This document shows positions 1 to 7,346 of a stretch of 7,508 nt of DNA, one piece after another. A program made the position numbers and the translations under genes. How positions within the stretch are numbered: position 1 is the stretch's first letter; each line of letters begins with the position of its first letter. Below the pieces are notes generated by a model. The model was given only the letters and a program-made list of their open reading frames with translations. It was not told the DNA's origin and did no database searches. The DNA lies in contig WTAX01000016.1 in the NCBI GenBank assembly GCA_013139395.1, forward strand, positions 1 through 7,508. The letters run 5' to 3'. The DNA is from Gammaproteobacteria bacterium. GTDB lineage: Bacteria; Pseudomonadota; Gammaproteobacteria; GRL18.

Positions 1-657
1 GAAGCAGGCTATTCAGCTGCGCCACACCTGTCCTGTATCGGTTCTACTCGTGAAGGTATTCGCTCAATTCTTGATACGTTTAAGACGATTGGCATTGATA
101 GAATTGTTGCCCTGAGGGGAGATTTACCATCAGGTCATCGTGATGTCGGTGAGTTTCGTTATGCTAATGAGTTAGTTGAATTTATTCGTAGTGAGACTGG
201 TGATCATTTTCATATTGACGTGGCTGCCTATCCTGAAGTTCATCCTCAGGCTAAAAATGCACAAATCGATCTTGATAATTTTGTCAGAAAAATGAATGCC
301 GGTGCCGATAGCGCTATTACACAATATTTTTTCAATATTGATGCCTATCTGTATTTTATCGATAGTTGTGAAAAAGCAGGTATGGATAAACCCATAGTGC
401 CAGGCATTATGCCAATTACTAACTATTCCCGCCTGGCAGGCTTTTCTGATATGTGTGGTGCTGAAATTCCACGCTGGTTGGCTAAGCGTCTGCAAGGCTA
501 TGGCGATGATATTGATTCAATTAAGGCACTGGGACTGGAAGTCATTTCCAATCTTTGCGAACAATTATTAGCAGCAGGAGCACCTGGTTTACATTTTTAC
601 ACGTTGAATCAAAGTAAAACTACGCTGGAAATCTGTCAGAATCTGGGGATTAAATAG
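1..657 (+). CDS. metF: 5,10-methylenetetrahydrofolate reductase, 3' part (N-terminus outside window)
   Basis: MetF is a cytosolic FAD enzyme that reduces 5,10-methylene-THF to 5-methyl-THF, the methyl donor for methionine synthesis. The frame is open from base 1 to a TAG stop and gives 218 residues. Family blocks occur in order: APHLSCIGSTREGI (residues 7-20), IVALRGDLP (35-43, with the Asp that matches the FAD-contacting Asp120 of E. coli), AAYPEVHP (75-82), GADSAITQYFFN (101-112, with the substrate-side Gln), PGIMPI (134-139) and HFYTLN (198-203). Aligning the LRGDLP Asp with E. coli puts about 79 residues upstream of the window, so the whole protein would have the usual size of about 297. 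A GTG at 220 could be mistaken for a start, but homology runs straight through it. The stop codon touches an inverted repeat, and the next gene is convergent. The identification is very secure; no lesion is visible. Confidence 0.97.
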   Translation, partial: EAGYSAAPHLSCIGSTREGIRSILDTFKTIGIDRIVALRGDLPSGHRDVGEFRYANELVEFIRSETGDHFHIDVAAYPEVHPQAKNAQIDLDNFVRKMNAGADSAITQYFFNIDAYLYFIDSCEKAGMDKPIVPGIMPITNYSRLAGFSDMCGAEIPRWLAKRLQGYGDDIDSIKALGLEVISNLCEQLLAAGAPGLHFYTLNQSKTTLEICQNLGIK

Positions 658-742
658 GTTGGTAAGTTGGTAAGTTGGTAAGTTATTATTTGAATACAAA
701 CGTAACAACTTGTAAACCTATTAACTTACTAACTTATCAACC
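657..742. repeat. 86-bp imperfect inverted repeat between convergent genes; possible bidirectional terminator or REP/MITE-like element
   Basis: Left arm 657-684 pairs with right arm 715-742 around a 30-base loop (685-714). The outer 20 bases (657-676 against 723-742) match at 18 of 20 positions, and both exceptions (662/737 and 669/730) are G-T, which become G-U pairs in + strand RNA. The inner part continues with two more G-U pairs (677/722, 678/721), then pairs to 684/715 with one mismatch (681/718). The repeat begins on the last base of the metF stop and contains the final Gly codon and TGA stop of the permease gene. No clear U-tract follows on either side, so terminator function is inferred from position and pairing only. 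An alternative is a dispersed extragenic palindrome that inserted here. Confidence 0.75.
661..684 (+). repeat. three tandem copies of the 8-bp unit GGTAAGTT
   Basis: GGTAAGTT occurs three times with no gap at 661-668, 669-676 and 677-684, forming most of the left arm of the surrounding inverted repeat. The right arm carries diverged complementary copies (AACTTAC at 723-729, AACTTAT at 731-737, and AACTTGTA in the loop at 707-714). The perfect left copies beside diverged right copies suggest recent slippage amplification on the left, which is an inference. Confidence 0.85.
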
Positions 743-1492
743 TAAAATTAGCTTTATTCCTACCGAAATTGTCACCACTTCAAAAACACGTTTAATCCAG
801 CGGTTATTGGCAACAATCGCTAAATGAGCACCGGTATACCCCCCCAGAAGTGAACCGATCAATAATGCCGGCAGCCAATCCCATTGGATAGTACTGAGCA
901 TTCCAAGAGTTAAAGCTCCCGTGCCATTCCAAAAAACACCGACTAAAATAAGGGTATAAGCCACCGCTGTTTTATAATCAAAGCCAAACCAGCGAACTAA
1001 CCATAAAGTCACAAATAATCCCGTACCAGAGGTTAGAGAGCCATTAAGTATACCGATCACACATAAGCCAAACCCTCCGATAGCCAAACCAGAGCGGTCT
1101 CTGTTTATATCTTTGAGTTCCTGTCCTAGTCCAGGTTTTAACCAGGAATAAACACCCAGAGAAATGGTTAACAAACCCAGTGCTAGTTTAGCTTCATAGT
1201 CCGGTATCTGTACAATAATAAAGCCGCCGGCCACCACACCAGGCATACCCGTGAGCAAAATAAATAGAGCATATTTAAGATTCAGCTTACCTGAGCGTAA
1301 GTGTCTAATGGTTGCCCCCACACCCAGTGCCACACTGGCAACCTTATGTGTTGCCAGAGCAATACTAAACGGCAGGCCAAGAAAAATTAGCATGGGTAAT
1401 TGAATTAATCCCGCACCTCCACCTGCAAAAGCAGAAAAAGTATTAGCAATATATGATATAAAGAACAAAATAAGTTGCTCAATATTCAACAT
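737..1492 (-). CDS. TauE/SafE-family (DUF81) membrane permease, putative anion exporter
   Basis: This 251-residue, very hydrophobic protein belongs to the TauE/SafE family of inner-membrane permeases, whose characterised members are linked to export or uptake of sulfite, sulfoacetate and related organosulfur anions. The substrate here cannot be read from sequence. About seven to eight membrane segments are seen, roughly at residues 5-20, 26-42, 46-63, 73-95, 101-118, 136-150, 154-198 (two segments) and 206-250 (one or two). The family's two-fold internal repeat shows: AFAGGGAGLIQLP (21-33) followed by THKVASVALGVGA (48-60) in the first half, and GSLTSGTGLF (151-160) followed by AVAYTLILVG (176-185) in the second. 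The start ATG at 1490-1492 has a good Shine-Dalgarno GAGG five bases upstream. Family length is normal. The last codon and stop lie in the inverted repeat shared with the end of metF. It stands alone, divergent from the next gene, with no sulfur-metabolism gene beside it. Confidence 0.9.
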   Translation of the reverse strand: MLNIEQLILFFISYIANTFSAFAGGGAGLIQLPMLIFLGLPFSIALATHKVASVALGVGATIRHLRSGKLNLKYALFILLTGMPGVVAGGFIIVQIPDYEAKLALGLLTISLGVYSWLKPGLGQELKDINRDRSGLAIGGFGLCVIGILNGSLTSGTGLFVTLWLVRWFGFDYKTAVAYTLILVGVFWNGTGALTLGMLSTIQWDWLPALLIGSLLGGYTGAHLAIVANNRWIKRVFEVVTISVGIKLILG

Positions 1493-1585
1493 ATAAACCT
1501 CATTTGTCCTATCATTTTGTTAAAATTGAGACTAATTTCTTTGCTAACAGGCCAGAAAATGTTATACATTAACTTTGCCATAAAG

Positions 1586-1613
1586 CTTACATTTGCTTAT
1601 TTTCTGCTATAGT
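1586..1613 (+). promoter_or_regulatory. candidate sigma-70 promoter with extended -10
   Basis: TGCTATAGT at 1605-1613 combines the extended -10 TGn with TATAGT, which matches TATAAT at five of six bases. CTTACA at 1586-1591 sits 16 bases upstream and matches TTGACA at four of six. Transcription would start near 1620, leaving a leader of about 54 bases before the ATG at 1674. The -10 lies inside a short inverted repeat, listed separately. The call rests on motif match and position only. Confidence 0.5.
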
Positions 1614-1619
1614 AAGCAA
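1593..1619. repeat. 7-bp inverted repeat around the candidate -10 box
   Basis: TTGCTTA at 1593-1599 is the exact reverse complement of TAAGCAA at 1613-1619, with 13 bases between them. An overlapping second pairing, GCTTAC (1585-1590) with GTAAGC (1612-1617), shares the right arm. Its position over the -10 would suit a repressor operator, but arms this short in AT-rich DNA can arise by chance. Confidence 0.35.
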
Positions 1620-1673
1620 GGTATAAAAGAAAACAAGCTGACCACAGACTACAATAATTATAATATATTAATA

Positions 1674-2678
1674 ATGACACTTTTTTATAAACACAAACTC
1701 TTTTTAAAACAGCTCAGATTCTTACCTGCGATTGCTCTCTGCCTGCTGTTTATTTCCAATACCATATACGCTGACAAAAGTTACATCAAGTGTTGGAAAA
1801 ATTCTGAAGGACTGACAGAATGCGGTAATCGTGTTCCAAGAGAATATTATAATCAACGCGTGCGTTATATCGATGATCAAGGTGTTACCCGCAAAGTTAA
1901 AGAAAAAGACAAATCAAAAGAAGAGCTTGAATCTCAAAAAGAACAGGATAAATTACTCGCCTTAGAAGCAAAAAGAATACGAAAAGCAAAGGATTACGAT
2001 GACGTATTACTAAAAACCTACTTAACTATTGACGATCTGCTGGCTTCATTAAATTCCAAGCTTGATATTATAAAATCACGTTCTGTTATTCTGGATTCCA
2101 GTATTGAAATAAAAAAACGTAAGTTTGGTGTTCTAGTGAGAAAAGCTGCTGATATGGAGCGTTCTGGTAAAAAAATATCCAATCAGTTAGCCATCAAATT
2201 AGACACTGCACGAAAAGATCTTAAAAATTTGCAGGCTCAAGTCAAAACACAAGAACTCAATATGCAAAAAATTAAATCAGTTTTTGCCTATGATGTAGAA
2301 CGTTTTATCTTATCAAAATCAAATCGTATCAAACACAGCTTATCAACACCCAGTCAGTCAAAAAAATTGCATGCAGTTCGTCTTAGCTGTTTAAATAAAT
2401 CCCAATGTGACTCTCACTGGGAAAAAGCCAATAAATTTATCAAAGAATTTGCCACAACTGACATACTTTATACGACTAATAATATTTCCGTAACCGATAT
2501 TCCAGTAAAACAACAAGATATTGCTATGAGCCTGTCAATCTTAGGAAATAAATCCGATAGCAAAAAAATGATAATATTCCAAATCCGATGCAATCCAGAA
2601 AGAAAAGGGCAGGAATTTTGTTCTGGTGAAGAAGTAAGCGGAATATTAAAAGAATTTAAAAGTATTATTTATCAATAA
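1674..2678 (+). CDS. uncharacterised secreted coiled-coil protein with paired cysteines
   Basis: I do not recognise a named gene. The 334-residue product starts with a signal peptide: basic stretch to residue 15, hydrophobic core 16-28, likely cleavage after the Ala of IYA (33), so it should be periplasmic. Cys23 in the core does not form a lipobox. The mature N-terminus, YIKCWKNSEGLTECGN (37-52), resembles the DUF4124-like 'KCW..-ECGN' modules of gammaproteobacterial envelope proteins. Residues about 75-215 are highly charged and heptad-like, probably a long helical coiled coil. A C-terminal domain (about 233-334) has CX5C (239, 245) and CX9C (306, 316), suggesting disulfides. I chose ATG 1674 over a TTG at 1593, because that TTG lies inside the candidate promoter and would put 27 polar residues before the signal peptide. 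No clear Shine-Dalgarno precedes 1674, so the start is moderately certain. It faces slmA convergently and is divergent from the permease. The function is unknown. Confidence 0.85.
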   Translation: MTLFYKHKLFLKQLRFLPAIALCLLFISNTIYADKSYIKCWKNSEGLTECGNRVPREYYNQRVRYIDDQGVTRKVKEKDKSKEELESQKEQDKLLALEAKRIRKAKDYDDVLLKTYLTIDDLLASLNSKLDIIKSRSVILDSSIEIKKRKFGVLVRKAADMERSGKKISNQLAIKLDTARKDLKNLQAQVKTQELNMQKIKSVFAYDVERFILSKSNRIKHSLSTPSQSKKLHAVRLSCLNKSQCDSHWEKANKFIKEFATTDILYTTNNISVTDIPVKQQDIAMSLSILGNKSDSKKMIIFQIRCNPERKGQEFCSGEEVSGILKEFKSIIYQ

Positions 2679-2691
2679 TCCTAGGATAATA

Positions 2692-2720
2692 GCAGACTGA
2701 ACAATTAGAGCTGTATTTTT
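2692..2720 (+). terminator. weak rho-independent terminator candidate after the secreted coiled-coil gene
   Basis: CAG (2693-2695) can pair with CTG (2711-2713), and CT (2697-2698) with AG (2707-2708), across a small asymmetric internal loop, with a G-U pair (2692/2714) at the base. A run of five T follows at 2716-2720. The stem is short and GC-poor, so this is a tentative call supported mainly by its place between two convergent genes. Confidence 0.25.
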
Positions 2721-2727
2721 AAAACTG

Positions 2728-3315
2728 TTATTCTCGCTGAATGCTTCTCGCCAAGAATAACCACTTGTCAGCCCATTTTTCATTAGGTTGTTTACTAAAC
2801 CGACTGCGCACATATTGGCTTAGCTGTCCCTCAATAAAGCTTGAGAGTAATTCAGCAAACTGACTAATATTACCCTGATACTTCATCTGACCTTTTAATT
2901 CCCCTTCTCTTAATATCTGCCTTAGTTGTGTCTCGATGCGTTCAAAAAATTGATTACTGCGTTTCAACAAACGTTCATGTTCTCCAACTAATGCATCGCC
3001 AAGCAAAATACGAGTAATTCCCGGGTTTCTGCTGGAAAAGGTTAAAATAATGCCTATTATTTTTTCAACTTGTAATAAAGTCTCATCCTGACTATTAGCA
3101 ACCTGATTAATTAGTCCAAAGACAGCATCTTCACTAAATTCAATTAACGCTTCAAACATCTTTGCTTTACTGGGAAAATGCCGATATAAAGCCGCTTCAG
3201 ATACACCTACCGCTTTAGCGAGATTAGCCGTAGTAATACGCTCTCCAGGTCTTTGCTCTAACTCTAAAGCCAGCGCTTGCAGTATTTGTTCTTTACGGTT
3301 GTTTTTTTTATTCAT
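2728..3315 (-). CDS. slmA: nucleoid occlusion factor SlmA (TetR family)
   Basis: SlmA binds specific chromosomal sites and, when DNA-bound, blocks FtsZ assembly so that the septum does not cut the nucleoid. The 195-residue product has nearly the E. coli length (198). Its N-terminal TetR helix-turn-helix is highly similar: RITTANLAKAVGVSEAALYRHFPSK (residues 26-50, abridged here in function only as the DNA-reading helices), then MFEALIEF (53-60). The family signatures RNPGITRIL (96-104), FERIETQLRQILRE (124-137) and IEGQLSQYVRSRF (161-173) follow. I chose ATG 3315 because it gives the short basic start usual for the family; ATG 3333 and TTG 3351 in the same frame would overlap the argB 3' end. 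The ATG lies 7 bases after the argB stop with only a poor Shine-Dalgarno, which suggests translational coupling. It is the last gene of the leftward operon. A run of eight A near the start (codons 3-5) is intact. Confidence 0.95.
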   Translation of the reverse strand: MNKKNNRKEQILQALALELEQRPGERITTANLAKAVGVSEAALYRHFPSKAKMFEALIEFSEDAVFGLINQVANSQDETLLQVEKIIGIILTFSSRNPGITRILLGDALVGEHERLLKRSNQFFERIETQLRQILREGELKGQMKYQGNISQFAELLSSFIEGQLSQYVRSRFSKQPNEKWADKWLFLARSIQRE

Positions 3316-3322
3316 TTTTTGA

Positions 3323-4255
<933 letters not shown>

Positions 4256-4291
4256 TTATAAATTGTTAAATAACTTGATATCTAACTTAAT

Positions 4292-6820
4292 TTAAAATGG
4301 GAATTCCAATGTTGGTTCAATAGCCAGCACTGCCTCTTTGAATGTCATGGCTATGCGTTGTAATGCTTCCTCATTCTCTGCTTCAAAACGCATTGTCAGA
4401 TTTTCACTAGTATTGGATGATCTTACGAGACCCCAGCCATCTGAATATTCAACACGAACACCATCAATGGTAATAATCTTGCCATCACTAAAAACACTTA
4501 AATCTTTATTTATTTGCTCCATGACAGCTTTACTATTTTCAGCAGCAATAAGGATTTCAGGTGTATTTAATGAATCAGGTAATTCTGCAAAAATTTGCCT
4601 GGATTTTCTTAAATCAATAGATAGAATTTCAAGTACTCTGGCAGCAACAAATAAGGCATCATCAAAACCAAACCAGCGTTCTTTAATAAAGATATGGCCA
4701 CTCATTTCTCCGGCAAGCAATGCCCCTGTTTCCAGCAATTTGCTTTTCATAAATGAATGTCCACTTTTACACAGAAGTGCATTACCACCCAGCTCACTGA
4801 TAAATTTTTCTAACTTCCAGGTTGATTTAACATCATACAAAATAGTCGCATCTTTATTTCTGGACAATATATCTTTTGCCAAAAGCATAAGAATTCGATC
4901 CGGCCAGATGATTTCACCCCCAGATGAAACCAAACCAATTCTATCGCCATCACCATCAAAAGCGATACCGACATCAGCCCTGATCTCAGTTACTTTTTGA
5001 ATTAATTCACTCATATTTTCAGGACGACTGGGATCAGGGTCATGAACTGGGAAGTTACCATCAACTTCACTATTCAGGGCTATAACCTTACAACCTAGTT
5101 GTTCAAAAAATGCCGCGGCAAATTTTCCTGCCACTCCATTGCCTGAATCAACAACAATAGTCATTGGCCTGGCTAAAATAACATTACCTGTTATCTTAGT
5201 GATGTATTCTTCCAATATATTGAATTGAGATAACTCACCTGCTCCTGAAACACGCTCACCAGCAATGACTTTCTTTTTCAGATTCTGCAAACGTACATCA
5301 CTATAGCTATGCCCCGTCAGCATAATTTTTATGCCATTATAGTTAGCAGGGTTGTGACTAGCAGTCACCATAAGACCATTACCATCGGTCTTTGTAATAG
5401 CAGAAAAATAGAGTATTGGACTGGTTACCATACCGATATCAAGTACGTTAATACCGCTTTCTAATAATGCATCTATGATTGCTTTAACTAATTCAGGACT
5501 GCTATTGCGCCCATCGCAGCCAATTGAAATTTGCGTCTGCTGCAGCTCTGACATCTCTTTGGCAATGCCATAAGCAATTTTCTGAAAAATGTCCGCATTA
5601 ACAAACTCACCAACCACACCTCGAATATCATAGGCTCTGAATATTTTTTGTGTAATAAGCTCTAAATACTCCGACTCTGAGTTATCATCAACAGTAATCC
5701 CGCTATCTTGACTGTAGATAACATCAGTGACTTCTTCACTGCGGGTAATGTCTGGTGAATTATGTGTTGTGGCGACTTGCTTAACGGTTTTATTCTTTTG
5801 TCTTAGCGGTACAGCAACATAGCTGTCTGATTTATAATTTTTAACAATTATAAATAAAAAGACCAGTGATGTAACAATTGCTATAGATCCCAGGCAGAGA
5901 GACACAATAGCCAACCATATAGAAGAAAGTGGGGGTTTATTCGTTTGTTCTACTGGCCAGAACTTAACGATCCACTGAGTATTTGGTAATTTTTTTGACA
6001 CAAACATGGGCATATTTTTTAACGATTGGTCACCGGCTTTCACCAGTAATAAAGATTTACCTGAGAAGCTTTGTACAATTTCAAGGTAGCCTGTTTGTGT
6101 TTTAAATTCTTTTATCAATTGATTGATAAATTGCTTCGGTATTTTGGCTACAATATAACCAATAAGCACTTCTTTTTTTAAATCAACATCGGTATAAGTC
6201 GCTTTCTTAATAAAGACCAATCGAGAATCATCACTCTTCAGCCCGTGAGCTTCAATTTTTATATCATTTTTTGAATGGTTTTTAGTGGCTTCTTTTAATT
6301 CATTTAAAATGGATAAAATGCTATAGCCCATTGCTGGATTATCAATAATATCATCATCTTTAAAATCTGCACTGACAATTTCAACAACCGCTTGCTCTCC
6401 TAAACGAGCTGCCAAATCCGTTTTTAAAACATCTTGCCAGGTAGGATCAGTAAAGTTTTTAATGTACTCCGCATCTTTTAAAATATAATTAAAATTGCTG
6501 ATTTTTTTTGCCAGCACCTGACTTGACTGTTTAACCTGGACAGCAAGATCCTGCTTTGCTTTGTCTTCAAGTTGCTGCAGATATTGTTTTTCTGCACTTT
6601 CTTTGCTTATTGCTGCCCCATAAAACAACGCCAGGGCAGCAATAAGCAACACAAAGATAAGAGCTAGTTGACGTAAAAAGCCCTTTTTTTCAACATCCAT
6701 GGGGATGCGTTCTTTTTTTTCTTTATGTTTCTTTGAACGAAGTTCTTCTAGTTCTTCTTTGCGTTTTACAACAGATTCTTCCTGAATCATCGCCCTAATT
6801 TTTTCTTTTGTTTCATTCAT
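4292..6820 (-). CDS. algC: phosphomannomutase/phosphoglucomutase, long membrane-anchored form
   Basis: AlgC interconverts mannose-6-P/mannose-1-P and glucose-6-P/glucose-1-P, supplying precursors for LPS and exopolysaccharides. The 842-residue protein has two halves. Residues 1-48 are highly charged; 50-70 form a membrane helix; about 71-300 should be periplasmic; 302-326 form a second helix; about 327-390 are a polar linker. Residues 391-842 are the complete cytosolic alpha-D-phosphohexomutase: FRAYDIRG (394-401), the phosphoserine loop TASHNP (486-491, Ser488), Mg-binding DGDGD (622-626), the sugar-specificity loop GEMSGH (704-709) and phosphate-binding RSSNTSEN (800-807). The classic Pseudomonas enzyme is 463 residues; longer versions with this N-terminal part are common in gammaproteobacteria. 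The frame is open upstream to 7048, but that part lies inside dut in another frame. I chose ATG 6820 because it follows dut by 34 bases and has a Shine-Dalgarno GGAAG eight bases before it. No catalytic residue is missing. Confidence 0.95.
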   Translation of the reverse strand: MNETKEKIRAMIQEESVVKRKEELEELRSKKHKEKKERIPMDVEKKGFLRQLALIFVLLIAALALFYGAAISKESAEKQYLQQLEDKAKQDLAVQVKQSSQVLAKKISNFNYILKDAEYIKNFTDPTWQDVLKTDLAARLGEQAVVEIVSADFKDDDIIDNPAMGYSILSILNELKEATKNHSKNDIKIEAHGLKSDDSRLVFIKKATYTDVDLKKEVLIGYIVAKIPKQFINQLIKEFKTQTGYLEIVQSFSGKSLLLVKAGDQSLKNMPMFVSKKLPNTQWIVKFWPVEQTNKPPLSSIWLAIVSLCLGSIAIVTSLVFLFIIVKNYKSDSYVAVPLRQKNKTVKQVATTHNSPDITRSEEVTDVIYSQDSGITVDDNSESEYLELITQKIFRAYDIRGVVGEFVNADIFQKIAYGIAKEMSELQQTQISIGCDGRNSSPELVKAIIDALLESGINVLDIGMVTSPILYFSAITKTDGNGLMVTASHNPANYNGIKIMLTGHSYSDVRLQNLKKKVIAGERVSGAGELSQFNILEEYITKITGNVILARPMTIVVDSGNGVAGKFAAAFFEQLGCKVIALNSEVDGNFPVHDPDPSRPENMSELIQKVTEIRADVGIAFDGDGDRIGLVSSGGEIIWPDRILMLLAKDILSRNKDATILYDVKSTWKLEKFISELGGNALLCKSGHSFMKSKLLETGALLAGEMSGHIFIKERWFGFDDALFVAARVLEILSIDLRKSRQIFAELPDSLNTPEILIAAENSKAVMEQINKDLSVFSDGKIITIDGVRVEYSDGWGLVRSSNTSENLTMRFEAENEEALQRIAMTFKEAVLAIEPTLEFPF

Positions 6821-6828
6821 AAAATCAG

Positions 6829-6837
6829 CTTCCGCCT
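6829..6837 (-). promoter_or_regulatory. ribosome binding site that fixes the algC start
   Basis: On the leftward strand, AGGCGGAAG (complement of 6829-6837) ends eight bases before the ATG at 6818-6820 and contains the GGAAG core. The other candidate, an ATG at 6884-6886, lies within the dut coding sequence. This site therefore supports the 842-residue algC product. Confidence 0.65.
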
Positions 6838-6854
6838 GCTTTATCGCTAATGAG

Positions 6855-7310
6855 TTAGTGACTTCCAGTGTGCCCAAAACCACCATCACCCCGGTCGCTT
6901 TGTTCAAAAGATTCAACGATATTAAAATTAGCCTGTACAACCGGCACAAAAACCAGCTGTGCAATCCGCTCTCCGGGCTTAATAATAAACGTGGTGTTAC
7001 CACGATTCCAACATGAAACAAAGAGCTGCCCCTGATAATCTGAATCAATCAATCCCACCAGGTTACCTAATACAATACCATGTTTATGCCCTAATCCTGA
7101 ACGAGGCAATATAACAGCCGCCATATTATTATTGGCTATATGAATGGCGATACCGGTTGGAATTAAAAGTGTTTCTCCTGGAAGCAGCTCTTTATCCTCA
7201 TCCAATATTGCTCTCAGGTCCATACCCGCTGAGCCATCTGTGGCATACTCCGGCATAGGAAACTCATTGCCCACTCTGGGATCAAGAATTTTAACATCAA
7301 CTTCATTCAT
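6855..7310 (-). CDS. dut: deoxyuridine 5'-triphosphate nucleotidohydrolase (dUTPase)
   Basis: Dut hydrolyses dUTP to dUMP and pyrophosphate, keeping uracil out of DNA and feeding dTMP synthesis. The 151-residue protein has the length of the E. coli trimeric enzyme and closely matches it. All five dUTPase motifs are present: [11 protein letters not shown] (25-34), [12 protein letters not shown] (69-78), [13 protein letters not shown] (86-95, with the catalytic Asp89 in the uracil-discriminating hairpin), [12 protein letters not shown] (112-121) and [11 protein letters not shown] (140-149, with the stacking Phe145 in the flexible C-terminal arm). The ATG at 7308-7310 has an AAGGA 12 bases upstream, which is longer spacing than usual, so translation may be moderate or coupled to coaBC, whose stop is 36 bases upstream. 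It is followed in the same direction by algC. Confidence 0.98.
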   Translation of the reverse strand: MNEVDVKILDPRVGNEFPMPEYATDGSAGMDLRAILDEDKELLPGETLLIPTGIAIHIANNNMAAVILPRSGLGHKHGIVLGNLVGLIDSDYQGQLFVSCWNRGNTTFIIKPGERIAQLVFVPVVQANFNIVESFEQSDRGDGGFGHTGSH

Positions 7311-7346
7311 AGCTTATTAGTGTCCTTAAAAATATCATTAATTTAA

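Larger units (their letters stand above)
1493..1673. promoter_or_regulatory. divergent intergenic region
   Basis: This AT-rich 181-bp gap lies between the starts of the permease (leftward) and the secreted coiled-coil gene (rightward), so it must hold the promoters of both unless they are read from outside. On the leftward strand the best -10-like hexamer is TATAAC (complement of 1561-1566), about 70 bases before the permease ATG, but I find no convincing -35. A short symmetry, AAATT-6-AATTT (1523-1538), is present but weak. The rightward promoter candidate is listed separately. Confidence 0.5.

Noticed and set aside
172..495. A 107-codon - strand open frame opposite metF
   Set aside because: The + strand frame carries conserved MetF blocks throughout the same stretch; the antisense product has no recognisable feature.
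1674..1745. Possible lipoprotein signal because of Cys23 in the signal peptide
   Set aside because: The residue before the Cys is Leu, not Gly, Ala or Ser, so it is not a lipobox; a normal signal peptidase I site after IYA fits better.
2678..2687. Perfect 10-bp palindrome ATCCTAGGAT after the secreted-protein gene
   Set aside because: It has no loop for a hairpin and no T-run, and a palindrome of this length is unremarkable on its own.
4338..5000. A 220-codon open frame on the + strand opposite algC
   Set aside because: It lies antisense to the conserved mutase domain, has no ribosome binding site or recognisable motif, and is explained by the codon use of algC.
6821..7048. A 76-codon upstream extension of the algC frame through the dut gene
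   Set aside because: It lies in a different frame of a fully conserved dUTPase, its translation resembles nothing in the AlgC family, and a good ribosome binding site precedes the ATG at 6820.
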